Source of the DNA: JACKCP01 sp050253255
GTDB lineage: Bacteria; Desulfobacterota; Desulfobacteria; Desulfobacterales; JACKCP01
Assembly (NCBI GenBank): GCA_050253255.1
Contig: JBFWJK010000027.1
Location: forward strand, 1-26,520
Length of the DNA stretch: 26,520 nucleotides
Direction of reading: 5' to 3'
Below are positions 1-8,044 of this stretch, piece by piece. A program made the position numbers and the translations under genes. Numbering within the stretch: position 1 is the first letter of the stretch; each line of letters begins with the position of its first letter. The notes below the pieces were generated by a model that saw only the letters and a program-made list of their open reading frames with translations, had not been told where the DNA came from and ran no database searches.

Positions 1-114
1 TATATTTTTTAAAAAGATCTTTATGTTAATTTATTTTTCAAATTTGTTACTGAATACTTAAAAAAATAAATTAAATATTTTTTAATTTTTTTAAATAAAA
101 ACTGGACAACTAGC

Positions 115-615
115 TTGACAAACACCGCCTTCTGGGGAGTTGACCTTTTCAATGAAATATGGAACGGAATTTTTCTTTATCTGACAAAAAGAGCTCCTGT
201 ATGGGGAGCTCCCGGAAACGATTCCGGACTGATTATTTTTGCAGGACTTAACATTGAAATTTCAATAATGTTTGCTGTTCTTGGGATCTGTGCTGTAAAA
301 ATGCTCCCTGAAGACAAAACCAAAAAAATTTTTCTGCTCAACAACAGAATTTTTCTGGCTTTTTTAGGCTCCGCTGCCGCTGTAATTGTTGAAATCATCT
401 TAAATCTTGCAGGAGCTCTCACATGGGAGTGGTCTTACTGGAGCATAAAATTCCCCTGGCTCATCTTTCTCATCGGATATCTTCCATTTTTTGCTGCCGC
501 ATATTTTGTTCATGACCTTGACAGCACAAAAAAGCAGGTTTCTGCAGTATCATTAATTTTAGGATTTGACTTTATCCTGATAATTATTTTCGGATTCCGG
601 CTGAACTGGCTGTAA
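115..615 (+). CDS. Small integral membrane protein, unknown function
   Basis: Encodes 166 residues with about five hydrophobic segments and a Trp-rich N-terminal part. I do not recognise the family. The only plausible start is TTG at 115: the frame is closed by a stop at 67 and holds no ATG before residue 52, and there is no clear ribosome binding site. The DNA upstream is almost pure A/T. The protein begins directly in a hydrophobic, tryptophan-containing stretch (FWGVDLFNEIWNG), so it could be the C-terminal part of a longer membrane protein whose beginning has been lost. That is inference. The gene is followed by a strong hairpin terminator and faces ctpA. Coding potential looks real because there is a continuous hydrophobic pattern with charged loops. 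Confidence 0.6.
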   Translation: MTNTAFWGVDLFNEIWNGIFLYLTKRAPVWGAPGNDSGLIIFAGLNIEISIMFAVLGICAVKMLPEDKTKKIFLLNNRIFLAFLGSAAAVIVEIILNLAGALTWEWSYWSIKFPWLIFLIGYLPFFAAAYFVHDLDSTKKQVSAVSLILGFDFILIIIFGFRLNWL

Positions 616-619
616 AACA

Positions 620-656
620 AAAAACCGGTTTTAAGGTTTACTTAAAACCGGTTTTT
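620..656. terminator. Bidirectional intrinsic terminator between convergent genes
   Basis: A perfect 16-bp inverted repeat (AAAAACCGGTTTTAAG at 620-635 and its complement at 641-656) with a 5-nt loop. The arms end in A and T runs, so it can work in both directions. It lies between the membrane protein ending at 615 (+) and ctpA ending at 679 (-). Confidence 0.85.
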
Positions 657-678
657 GATCACACAGGACTGAAAAAAT

Positions 679-2007
679 CTATTCTCTTTTAAAAAGATGG
701 AATCCAACAAGCATATTCAGAGCATGCTGAACCTGGTTGTCCTTTTCCAGCACTTCCAGTTTAATATCATTGCTGTGAATAAGATTTTCCTTATTTTCAG
801 GCTTATCTTCAGATTTTTCCCCGTCATCTTCAGATTCAAGATGATTTATGAGATCACTTTCCTTGAGAATCTTTACATCCTCTTTTTCTTCTTTTTCTTG
901 AGCTCTGACATATTCAAGCTTAATATCGGGGATTATTCCTTCGGCCTGGATCGAACGGCCGTTTGGGGTGTAATATCTGGCAATTGTATATTTCAAGGCG
1001 GAACCGTTTTTAAGAGGTCTTACCGTCTGGACAGAGCCTTTTCCAAAAGAAGATGTCCCTACAAGAACAGCTCTCTTATGATCCTGAAGAGCTCCTGCAA
1101 CAATTTCAGAAGCCGACGCACTTCCCCCATTTATTAAAACAACCATGGGGTATTCACCCTCGGTCCCGCTGCTCTGGGCATTGTATTCAGTGGTATCTTT
1201 TTCTTCTCTTCCCTTGATGGAAACAATGACTCCTTTTTTCAGAAAAAAATCACTTACGCTTACAGCCTGATCCAGAAGCCCTCCGGGGTTTGACCGAAGA
1301 TCCAGAATAAGACCTTTCAGTTCTTTTTTTGAAGTAAGCTCATTATATGCATCTTTAAGTTCATCAGCAGTTTTCTCTTTGAAGCTTGTGATAAGTATAT
1401 AACCGCAGTCATTGCTCAGCATGGCGTATTTAACGCTTTTCACCGGAATAATGTCTCTTTTCAGATCAAAGACAAGAGCTTCTTTTTCACCTTCTCTGAA
1501 AATGGTAATTTTGACAGGCTCACCCACAGGCCCCCTCATGAGCTTGACAGCTTCCCACAGACTCATGTTTTTTGTTGACTTGTCATCCACACCGATTATT
1601 GTGTCTCCGGTTTCAATACCGGCTTCATACGCCGGGGTTCCCTCAATTGGAGAAATTACTGTTATTTTGCCGTCTTCCTTTGTTATAACAATCCCTATCC
1701 CTCCAAACTCTCCTTTTGTATCGGCCTGAAGTTCTTCAAAAGCTTCAGGGGGAAGATATGCCGAATGAGGATCAAGGCCATTAACCATGCCTTCAATGGC
1801 ATGTTCTATAAGCTCCTTTGGATCGACATCCTCAACATAGTTATTCTGAATAAGATTCAATACATCAGAAAACACCTCCAGTTCACGGTACGGTATATCA
1901 TCTGTTTTAGCATTAAGAGTCTGGTAAAGCCCTGAAACTGCCAGAAAAATTCCTGATACAAACACAAAGAGAAAAAAAGCTTTCCAGGTTGTTTTAATAT
2001 AGTTCAT
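679..2007 (-). CDS. ctpA: C-terminal processing protease (S41 family, CtpA/Prc type)
   Basis: Serine protease of 442 aa, anchored by an N-terminal membrane segment (about residues 8-28) and expected to act in the periplasm on envelope proteins. Order: S41 N-terminal region (40-90), PDZ domain (about 95-180), protease core (195-365). The Ser/Lys dyad is visible: S298 in GGSASASE and K323 in FGKGSVQ, 25 residues apart as in family members. The C-terminal 70 residues form a charged Glu/Lys-rich tail unlike the core. The ATG start has an AAGGAG site just upstream. It lies downstream of ftsE-ftsX-envC on the same strand, separated from envC by 153 bp. That association suggests a role in controlling cell-wall hydrolase activity; the specific substrate is unknown. 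Confidence 0.93.
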   Translation of the reverse strand: MNYIKTTWKAFFLFVFVSGIFLAVSGLYQTLNAKTDDIPYRELEVFSDVLNLIQNNYVEDVDPKELIEHAIEGMVNGLDPHSAYLPPEAFEELQADTKGEFGGIGIVITKEDGKITVISPIEGTPAYEAGIETGDTIIGVDDKSTKNMSLWEAVKLMRGPVGEPVKITIFREGEKEALVFDLKRDIIPVKSVKYAMLSNDCGYILITSFKEKTADELKDAYNELTSKKELKGLILDLRSNPGGLLDQAVSVSDFFLKKGVIVSIKGREEKDTTEYNAQSSGTEGEYPMVVLINGGSASASEIVAGALQDHKRAVLVGTSSFGKGSVQTVRPLKNGSALKYTIARYYTPNGRSIQAEGIIPDIKLEYVRAQEKEEKEDVKILKESDLINHLESEDDGEKSEDKPENKENLIHSNDIKLEVLEKDNQVQHALNMLVGFHLFKRE

Positions 2008-2140
2008 TTATACTCCTTAATCTGTTGCGGAACGAAAACACCATTTTTTGACCATTTCTCATTCAGATTTAAAATCTTCAAAAACATATTCAAGTATGCA
2101 AGAGGTTAAATCCCCAACTTGAAATGAACAAAAAATCCCA

Positions 2141-2158
2141 GCTTTCGATCAGTCACTA
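2141..2158 (-). repeat. Dispersed intergenic element, divergent copy D
   Basis: On the minus strand TAGTGACTGATCGAAAGC lies just after the envC stop codon. It matches copy A at TAGTGACTG and AAAGC and is followed by a similar ATTTTTTGTTC tail. Confidence 0.4.
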
Positions 2159-2160
2159 AT

Positions 2161-3549
2161 TTATTTTTTTATCCAGTTCAAAGGATTTAAAGGGTTCCCA
2201 TGATGTCGCACTTCAAAATGAAGTACCGGACCGCTCATAGAACCGGTTTCACCTATTGTTGCAATTACCTCGTCTTTTCTTACACTGTCACCCTTTTGCT
2301 TGAAATATTCCTGAACATGGGCATAAATAGTAAAATAACTGTTTCCATGATCAATTATTATCATATTACCGTAACCTTTGAACCAGTCTGCAAAAACCAC
2401 TTCCCCTGAAAAAACAGACTGAACCGGCTCTCCAAGATCAGCCTTAAGACCGATTCCGCTTTTATAGGCATATACTCCGCCCTCTTCACTGCGTCCTTCA
2501 CCAAAGCGGGAAACAATCTTTCCTTTTACCGGATAATTCAAAAGCCCCTTATATGAGTCAAAAGATTTAAATACTGTCTCTTTTTCATCTTTTGATTTCT
2601 GCTCCAGAATTTTCATCTGCTCATTAAGCTTTACCGCTGCTTCTTCCAGAGAAGCTATAAGAGAAAGCTTCATAGCCTCTTTTTGTTTTATTTCCTTTAA
2701 AAGAGCTTTTTTCTTTTCCTTTTCACTTTCCTTTATTCTCAAATATTTTGATATTTTATCAGAAAGTTCTCCAAGTTTCTCCTTTTCCTGCTCAAGGCTT
2801 TTTTTCAATCCTGTATACTCATTCCTGTAATAAGAATATTTACCGATCAGAGACAAGTCGGAAGTTATTATTTTTTTAAGGGCCTTCTGTCTTTTTATAA
2901 AATCAACAACAGAATCTGCAGAAAAAAGGAGGTTCATCTGCCCGACCCTTGAAAGCTTGTAAAGTGAGACAATCCGTTTATCAACAAAAGGCTGAAGCTC
3001 TTTAAGCTCTTTTTCAATATCGTCAATTCTCTTTTTTTCTTCCCGGATTTTATCGGTCACATCCATATAGTCTTTTTTTACTGAAGAAAGCCTGTTCTCA
3101 GCATTATTGACTGCCCTGTCAATTTCATCGAGACCTGTGAGAATGGTTTTAGATTTTTCACGGTACTCTTCTAAAACTTTCTTTTCCTTTTCAATTCTTT
3201 TTTCGATTACAACTTTTTTTTCCTTGACCGAAGAGCTGCTTACCGATTTTTCTGTTCCTCCGATTATTTCAACATATATGGGTCTGTTCCTTACATATCC
3301 GATCCTGCCCCCGGTTTTAACCTTAAGCCATCTCCCATCTGTCGGACCTATTATTTCAAGGACATCTCCCCTTGAAAGCACAGCTGTGACAGGAGCTCCG
3401 AATAAGGACCCCTCTCTCATGTTAAGCTTCGAGGATTTGACAACGGCCTTTGCACAATAAGCCTGAGAACATGTCAAACACACCAGAAGAACCGCTGAAA
3501 AAAAAGCAGCTACGATTTTTTTAGAAACTGTTTTAAGGAAATATAGCAT
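2161..3549 (-). CDS. envC: EnvC-like amidase activator: SH3 domain, coiled coil, degenerate LytM/M23 domain
   Basis: Secreted protein of about 462 aa. It has a signal peptide (KK then a hydrophobic stretch, ending near AYCA), a bacterial SH3 domain (about 33-95), a long Lys/Glu-rich coiled coil (about 105-325) and a C-terminal LytM/M23 domain (about 340-460). The usual first metal motif HxGID reads KSGIG (K363, G367), and the first His of the HxH motif is Val (VLH, H444 kept). Three of five zinc or catalytic residues are therefore missing. This matches EnvC-type regulators, which activate amidases instead of cutting peptidoglycan. The gene overlaps the 3' end of ftsX. I chose ATG 3549 because GGATGG lies 5 nt upstream and the signal peptide follows correctly; ATG 3558 or TTG 3576 would only add residues in front of it. 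Confidence 0.88.
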   Translation of the reverse strand: MLYFLKTVSKKIVAAFFSAVLLVCLTCSQAYCAKAVVKSSKLNMREGSLFGAPVTAVLSRGDVLEIIGPTDGRWLKVKTGGRIGYVRNRPIYVEIIGGTEKSVSSSSVKEKKVVIEKRIEKEKKVLEEYREKSKTILTGLDEIDRAVNNAENRLSSVKKDYMDVTDKIREEKKRIDDIEKELKELQPFVDKRIVSLYKLSRVGQMNLLFSADSVVDFIKRQKALKKIITSDLSLIGKYSYYRNEYTGLKKSLEQEKEKLGELSDKISKYLRIKESEKEKKKALLKEIKQKEAMKLSLIASLEEAAVKLNEQMKILEQKSKDEKETVFKSFDSYKGLLNYPVKGKIVSRFGEGRSEEGGVYAYKSGIGLKADLGEPVQSVFSGEVVFADWFKGYGNMIIIDHGNSYFTIYAHVQEYFKQKGDSVRKDEVIATIGETGSMSGPVLHFEVRHHGNPLNPLNWIKK

Positions 3550-4400
3550 CCAAGCCATCCGACAAGAGTAGAACAAAGTAAAATTATTAAAACTGATTTA
3601 AAAGACATAAATTTAATTTTTATAATAAAAGCAGAAAAATCCTGACTGATATTTGATGAAAAAATAAAAAAGAGCAGAGACAGTATCAGCAATCCGCCCA
3701 CACCGCCAGCAAAACCGTGTAAAAGACCCTGAATATAAAAGGGAGATTTTATAAATTTGTCGTCTGCACCTACAAGCTGCATTATTTCAATTTCTTCTTT
3801 ACGTGAATAAAGAGCAAGTCTTATGGTATTTGCAACAATAAAAACAGTCACCATAAAAAAAACAGCTCCCATTGAAATTGCAGCCAGCCTTGAAAACGAA
3901 ATGATTTTCACAAATCTTCCGATCCATTCCTTACCGTATTCAACTTCGCTCACAGATTGAAACTGTTCTATTTTAGAAGCCAGCTTTTCAAGGGATTCAA
4001 TATCTTTTCTGTCTTTTTTTAAAAAAACTTCAAGGGAATCAGGCAGCGGGTTCGTCTTGAGGTTTTCAAAAATAGCCTTTTGCCGTGTCATCTGATTTTT
4101 AAGTTCTTCAAGCCCTTTTTCTCCTGAAACGTACAAAACATCCTCAACCTCTTCAAAATCTCTTATTTCAAGCCTTGTCCTGTCTTTTTCAGATGAAGAG
4201 ATATTATCTTCAAGGTAGACAATAACCTTAATTCCGGATTTCCAGCGGTCAAGAAGTTCTCCGGCATTTGAAGCAAAAAGGACAAAGGTCCCGACAATAA
4301 GAATGGACAGAACAACTGTCATAAAAGTTATTGCATGTAAAAATTTATTGTTTTTTATGTCGTTCAAGCATCTTTTAAAATTCGAAGAATTAATTATCAT
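3510..4400 (-). CDS. ftsX: Cell division membrane protein FtsX
   Basis: Membrane subunit of the FtsEX complex, 296 aa. Four membrane segments are visible (about 22-44, 168-194, 222-248, 268-290), with a large extracytoplasmic loop (45-165) after the first; this is the loop that contacts EnvC-type partners in the family. The conserved stretch SRKEEIEIMQLVGA, typical of FtsX just after the second membrane segment, is present. The ATG start shares ATGA with the ftsE stop codon, so the two are translationally coupled. The 3' end runs 40 bp into the start of the envC-like gene, so all three proteins are likely made together from one transcript. Confidence 0.94.
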   Translation of the reverse strand: MIINSSNFKRCLNDIKNNKFLHAITFMTVVLSILIVGTFVLFASNAGELLDRWKSGIKVIVYLEDNISSSEKDRTRLEIRDFEEVEDVLYVSGEKGLEELKNQMTRQKAIFENLKTNPLPDSLEVFLKKDRKDIESLEKLASKIEQFQSVSEVEYGKEWIGRFVKIISFSRLAAISMGAVFFMVTVFIVANTIRLALYSRKEEIEIMQLVGADDKFIKSPFYIQGLLHGFAGGVGGLLILSLLFFIFSSNISQDFSAFIIKIKFMSFKSVLIILLCSTLVGWLGCYISLKQFLKKS

Positions 4401-5080
4401 ATCAAAGCTTCCACAAGTTGTCCTTTTTTAAGCCTTATTACCCTGCCCCTGTTCTGACGTATAAGTTCCTGACTATGTGTTGCAATAATAAGGGTTGTAC
4501 CCTTTTCATTAAATTCTCTCAAAAGATCCATAATAATTTTTGCCGACTCCGGATCAAGGCTTCCCGTCGGCTCATCTGCTATTATAATATCCGGTTCACC
4601 AATAACCGCCCTTGCAACAGCGGCTCTCTGCTGCTCCCCTCCCGACAGGCTTGGGGGATAAAGATTTTTCTTGTCTTCAATACCAACAGTTCTTAAAACC
4701 TTGGAAACTTTTTTTTCAATAACTTTTCTCTTTTCTCCTGAGGCTTCCAGAACAATGGCCACATTTTCAAAAACAGTCATGGAAGGAATCAGCTTGAAAT
4801 CCTGAAAAATTATTCCGAACTTTCTTCTCAGCTGGTAAAGAGCCGAGGCTTTGATCCTTGAAAGATTTATTCCGCCGATGAGAAGCTGGCCCGCAGTTGC
4901 AGTTTCAGCCATGTAAAGAAGTTTTAAAAGAGTGGTTTTCCCGGCTCCGCTTGGCCCGGTGATAAAAATCAGTTCCCCCTGATTTATATCAATGGAAATA
5001 TCCGAAAGAGCAGGCATCTGTTCATATCGTTTATAAATATTGAACATTCTGACAATTGGCTGGGATTCTGAAATAGTCAA
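4397..5080 (-). CDS. ftsE: Cell division ATP-binding protein FtsE
   Basis: ABC-type ATPase of 227 aa that powers FtsX. Walker A GPSGAGKTT (42-50), signature SLSGGEQQR (144-152), Walker B IIIADEPTG (165-173) and switch His (ATHS, H202) are all intact. The start is TTG at 5080: GGAGG lies 6 nt upstream of it, while the internal Met12, where many FtsE proteins begin, has no such site. The result is an N-terminal extension of about nine residues compared with typical members. It is the first gene of ftsE-ftsX-envC and probably cotranscribed with ctpA. The FtsEX complex links ATP hydrolysis in the cytoplasm to activation of wall hydrolases outside. Confidence 0.95.
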   Translation of the reverse strand: MTISESQPIVRMFNIYKRYEQMPALSDISIDINQGELIFITGPSGAGKTTLLKLLYMAETATAGQLLIGGINLSRIKASALYQLRRKFGIIFQDFKLIPSMTVFENVAIVLEASGEKRKVIEKKVSKVLRTVGIEDKKNLYPPSLSGGEQQRAAVARAVIGEPDIIIADEPTGSLDPESAKIIMDLLREFNEKGTTLIIATHSQELIRQNRGRVIRLKKGQLVEALI

Positions 5081-5093
5081 ACTTAACCTCCGG
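5081..5093 (-). promoter_or_regulatory. Ribosome binding site that fixes the TTG start of ftsE
   Basis: On the minus strand GGAGG is followed by TTAAGT and then TTG. This spacing supports TTG at 5080 over the internal ATG. Confidence 0.7.
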
Positions 5094-5185
5094 ACTTATT
5101 AAATATCTCCTGGTAATCCTGAATTTTGTCAAATTATAATTAACACGTTTTTTCCCGTTGTCATAGTCCTGTCTTTCTGATAGTC

Positions 5186-5276
5186 ATTCCAAAGCGGGAA
5201 GGGCTCCTGGTTTTTTCCGCACAGACCTCTGCCGGTTACCCGAAAACGCTTCTTCCTGAGATCGGCGGAGGTCTGT
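5186..5276. other. GC-rich structured element in the ftsE-pyrE divergent region
   Basis: This GC-rich island sits in otherwise AT-rich spacer. ACAGACCTCTGCCG at 5221-5234 pairs with CGGCGGAGGTCTGT at 5263-5276 (14 positions, one G-T type mismatch) around a 28-nt loop. The stretch before it (GTCATTCCAAAGCGGGAAGG at 5183-5202) resembles a decayed copy of the widespread GTCATTCCCGC hairpin repeat. It could be a small RNA, a remnant repeat or a leader structure. No family was recognised. Confidence 0.35.
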
Positions 5277-5352
5277 AATTTCTTTTAACATTTTTTTATA
5301 TATTCAAAAATTTATTTTTTATTCACATTGTCGGAAAAATCAGGGAAATTCA

Positions 5353-5892
5353 ATGAAAAATCAGCTTATTGAACTTTTAAAAAAATATTCGGTCAAATAT
5401 TCGGACACTGAAGAATTTACTCTTGCCTCAGGTAAAAAAAGCAGATTTTATGTAAACTGCAAGCCTGCTGTACTAAGGCCAGAGGGTCTTTATCTGACAG
5501 GGAATCTTGTTCTGCAGGAGGTCGCAGACCTTGGAATTGATGCAATAGGCGGCCTTACTTTCGGAGCAGATCCGGTTTCAGTTGCAGCTTCATTTGCATC
5601 CTATTCCTCAAAAAAACCTTTCAAGGCATTTTCCATTAGAAAAGAAAAAAAAGACCACGGAATAAGCAGATGGATTGAAGGCGATTTAAAAAAAGGAGAA
5701 AAAGTTGCAATTGTTGATGATGTTGCCACAACAGGCGGCTCAACAATCAAGGCAATAGAAAGAGCCAAATCTGAAGGTCTCGATGTTGTCGCCGCAGTAA
5801 TTCTTGTAGACAGAGAGGAAGGCGGAGTTGATAATATTTTGCAGCATGTCCCGCTTGTAAAAACTATTTTGAAAAAATCTGACCTTATCTAA
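5353..5892 (+). CDS. pyrE: Orotate phosphoribosyltransferase
   Basis: Cytoplasmic pyrimidine synthesis enzyme of 179 aa that joins orotate to PRPP to give OMP. The PRPP-binding motif VAIVDDVATTGGST (118-131) is complete. The flexible catalytic loop RKEKKDHG (96-103) and the N-terminal FTLASGKKSRFYVNCK motif (22-37) are those of bacterial PyrE. ATG has GGGAA 6 nt upstream. Length is at the short end for the family (commonly 180-215), but the ends look complete. It stands alone between divergent ftsE and a convergent transporter gene; no other pyrimidine genes are in the window. Confidence 0.93.
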   Translation: MKNQLIELLKKYSVKYSDTEEFTLASGKKSRFYVNCKPAVLRPEGLYLTGNLVLQEVADLGIDAIGGLTFGADPVSVAASFASYSSKKPFKAFSIRKEKKDHGISRWIEGDLKKGEKVAIVDDVATTGGSTIKAIERAKSEGLDVVAAVILVDREEGGVDNILQHVPLVKTILKKSDLI

Positions 5893-5895
5893 GCT

Positions 5896-5944
5896 CAGCC
5901 GTCTGCATCAGGCGGGATAAACTTAAAGCCGGATGCAGACGCTG
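5896..5944. terminator. Long hairpin between convergent pyrE and MFS genes
   Basis: GTCTGCATCAGGC (5901-5913) pairs with GCCGGATGCAGAC (5928-5940) with one mismatch, extended by outer CAGC/GCTG, around a 14-nt loop. There is no long T run, so termination is inferred mainly from its position between two converging genes. Confidence 0.5.
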
Positions 5945-5967
5945 GTATTGCAGCTCATCATAAAAAA

Positions 5968-7107
5968 TCATTGTTTTTTACACCGCACCGAAAAAATCAT
6001 TATAAAAGCTCCGGCAAGAGCTGTGATGCAAGCCCCGAGAAAAAGCGTTCTTCCTCCTGCAAAATCGTAAAAATAACCACTCAGAAGATTTCCGGCCATA
6101 AGACCAAGCCCGTATGTAAGGGCATTGTTAAGTGCCTGCCCGGTTGTTTTTCTTCCTTCGGGGGTCAGTTCGTCAATATATAAAATGGAAGCCATGTGAA
6201 AAGTTGCATATGAAAAGCAGTGAAGCACCTGGGAAACAAGAATAACCCCACCCGATTCAAAGCAGAACAGCACAAGCCATCTTCCGGCAGCTGCAAACAT
6301 TGAAAAAACAAGCACTCGTCCTGGTGTTATTCTTTTGAATATTGAACCGGACTGATGCATCATTACTATCTCAGCAAAAACTGCAACTGCCCATGATATA
6401 CCTATGAATGTATTTGCAAGGCCAAGATCAGAAAGATAAATTGAAAAAAATGCATAATAAGGGCCGTGGCTGCCAAGCATTAAAATCGATGCAAAAAGAA
6501 AAAAAAGTGTTCCGGGTTTGAAAATAAATGAAAGATCAAAATTTTTAGTTCTGATTCTTTCCTTTTCAGACTCGGGAATTTTAAGTGAAAGAAAAAAATG
6601 AATCAGAGAGCCTGCAAAAATCATATAAATAATTGAAAAGATGCCTAGTTTATCTGAAATATAACCTGCGGCAAAAACACTCAGAACAAAACCTATTGAT
6701 CCCCAGAGCCTTATTTTGCCGTAATTATTTTTATTTTTTCCCAGAATATCGACTGTAAATGCTTCGAGAAAGGAAACAATAGGGGCATGAAAAAGCGAAT
6801 AAAAAAACATTACAGCCATCATGGGGTAAAAATCTGCTGTAAAGAAAAACAAAGCCCACAATAATGAGGATAATAGATTAACAATAATAAATATTTTTTT
6901 TCTTATGGAAAATCTGTCTGCAAGAAAGCCCCAGACAAGAGGAAAAATAATAGTTGAAAAAGTCTTTAATGATGCAATTGCACCTATTTCGAAACTTGAA
7001 AAACCTATCTTGTGGCAGTATAGATTGAAATAAGGAAGAAAAACTCCTAATATCGAAAAATATATAAAATACTGGACAGAAATGTTTAATTTATTTTTAT
7101 TGTTCAT
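5968..7107 (-). CDS. MFS transporter, 3-phenylpropionate/LacY-like (MFS_1_like) subgroup
   Basis: Inner-membrane transporter of 379 aa with about twelve hydrophobic segments. The start NISVQYFIYFSILGVFLPYFNLY and the loop WGFLADRF-IRKK between segments 2 and 3 are the hallmarks of the MFS_1_like group that includes HcaT. These typically move nucleosides, aromatic acids or sugars with protons; the substrate here cannot be told. The ATG start has only a weak purine-rich upstream site. It diverges from the gene at 7145 with just 37 bp between starts, so the promoters of the two genes must overlap or lie inside the coding regions. Confidence 0.85.
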   Translation of the reverse strand: MNNKNKLNISVQYFIYFSILGVFLPYFNLYCHKIGFSSFEIGAIASLKTFSTIIFPLVWGFLADRFSIRKKIFIIVNLLSSLLWALFFFTADFYPMMAVMFFYSLFHAPIVSFLEAFTVDILGKNKNNYGKIRLWGSIGFVLSVFAAGYISDKLGIFSIIYMIFAGSLIHFFLSLKIPESEKERIRTKNFDLSFIFKPGTLFFLFASILMLGSHGPYYAFFSIYLSDLGLANTFIGISWAVAVFAEIVMMHQSGSIFKRITPGRVLVFSMFAAAGRWLVLFCFESGGVILVSQVLHCFSYATFHMASILYIDELTPEGRKTTGQALNNALTYGLGLMAGNLLSGYFYDFAGGRTLFLGACITALAGAFIMIFSVRCKKQ

Positions 7108-7144
7108 AGCAAAAAAATCTTTATCCCGGGAATAGAGTTTAAAA

Positions 7145-7507
7145 ATGAATTATCATCTGGAATCACTTATTTCAAAAGAAAAATTTATCATCTCTAAAGA
7201 AAAATGGCTGAAGGCTCTTGAGTTTGCGCGACAAAACGGATGGACTCCTGCCGGAACAGCACTTGATTTTGACACGGAACTTGATATCTTATGGAATGAT
7301 GACCAGGACAGACTCTACAATCTCTGGATGGTACTCGCAAGCCACAATGCATGTCACGAATGGGAGGGAAGTTATACTGAAAAAGAAGACCAGATAGTTC
7401 TGCCGGAAGATTCATACGAACTTATGCTTTCACTTGAAATGTCAGACGAATTTATGGAACTTGCATCCTTTATTGCAGGAGTTTCATTCAGAATACTTAG
7501 ACAGTAA
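7145..7507 (+). CDS. Hypothetical small soluble protein (120 aa)
   Basis: Acidic 120-aa protein, no membrane segment or signal peptide. It has a conserved-looking centre (ARQNGWTPAGTAL followed by acidic residues) and a WEGSYTEKEDQIVLPEDSYEL stretch, reminiscent of small uncharacterised proteobacterial proteins with a W-G-x-Y and late acidic helix pattern. I cannot name the family or a function. It is followed 14 bp later by another small gene with a good ribosome binding site, so the two are probably cotranscribed. Coding is supported by compact length, codon use like the neighbours and absence of overlap. Confidence 0.7.
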   Translation: MNYHLESLISKEKFIISKEKWLKALEFARQNGWTPAGTALDFDTELDILWNDDQDRLYNLWMVLASHNACHEWEGSYTEKEDQIVLPEDSYELMLSLEMSDEFMELASFIAGVSFRILRQ

Positions 7508-7521
7508 AAAGGAAACAAAAA

Positions 7522-7788
7522 ATGAAAATAAATATCACAATAGACATCACACCTGAAGAACTCAGAGAAGCTTTCGGACTTCCTGACTTAAATTCATTCA
7601 ATAAAAACATAATGGAAAAAATGAGTGAAAAAGTTAAGTCTGGTAAATTTGATGCAGAGGAAATTTTCAAAACAATGAACCCCGCTTCAAACCCCATAGG
7701 AAAAATGTTCATGAACGCAGCAATGAAAAACATGGAAATGATGGGGAAAAAATCTGAAAAAAAATCAAAGAATGATGGAAAGCAATAA
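7522..7788 (+). CDS. Small protein, DUF6489-like
   Basis: An 88-aa protein that begins MKINITIDITPEELREAFGLPDL. A short beta strand followed by T-P-E-E and G-L-P-D is the pattern of DUF6489 proteins (about 80 aa, function unknown). The middle is helical and Met-rich (NPIGKMFMNAAMKNMEMM) and the tail is Lys-rich. AGGAAA precedes the ATG by 7 nt. It forms a likely two-gene unit with the gene at 7145. The family label is from memory of the motif and is only moderately sure; the existence of the gene is better supported. Confidence 0.7.
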   Translation: MKINITIDITPEELREAFGLPDLNSFNKNIMEKMSEKVKSGKFDAEEIFKTMNPASNPIGKMFMNAAMKNMEMMGKKSEKKSKNDGKQ

Positions 7789-7980
7789 TTTTTACCGAAT
7801 CAGCTTTTCCTATGAACTTACAAATATTTACAATAGAAATTTACCAATACACTCTGTCAGAAAACAAGGCTTTATAAGAAAACCACAAAAAGCCTTAAAA
7901 ACTGCAGTTCTTAAAATTTATTTTTTAGATATTGCATATCAAAAAACACTGTTTTATAATATTTGACACTTACAGATCAA

Positions 7981-8031
7981 AACTTAATTTAAGCTTAAAA
8001 GCTTAAACCTTCCTAAACGTTAACTTAATTT
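7981..8031. promoter_or_regulatory. Palindromic leader region upstream of the 8045 gene
   Basis: TTTAAGC and GCTTAAA form an inverted repeat around TTAAAA (7988-8007), and AACTTAATTT occurs twice in direct orientation (7981-7990 and 8022-8031). The second copy lies just before the GAGGTG ribosome binding site of the 8045 gene. This could be an operator; no regulator is recognised. Confidence 0.3.
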
Positions 8032-8044
8032 TATGAGGTGACCC

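Noticed and set aside
1..114. N-terminal part of the first membrane protein gene upstream of 115
   Set aside because: The frame is closed by a stop at 67 and the sequence is almost pure A/T; no start codon or coding pattern is present.
697..1137. 146-codon open frame opposite ctpA
   Set aside because: It is antisense to the well-supported protease gene, and its translation is low-complexity Phe/Ile-rich as expected from the complement of a Lys/Glu-rich sequence.
7772..7966. 64-codon open frame after the DUF6489-like gene
   Set aside because: It overlaps the preceding gene, has no ribosome binding site and no recognisable protein pattern; the region looks like AT-rich spacer.
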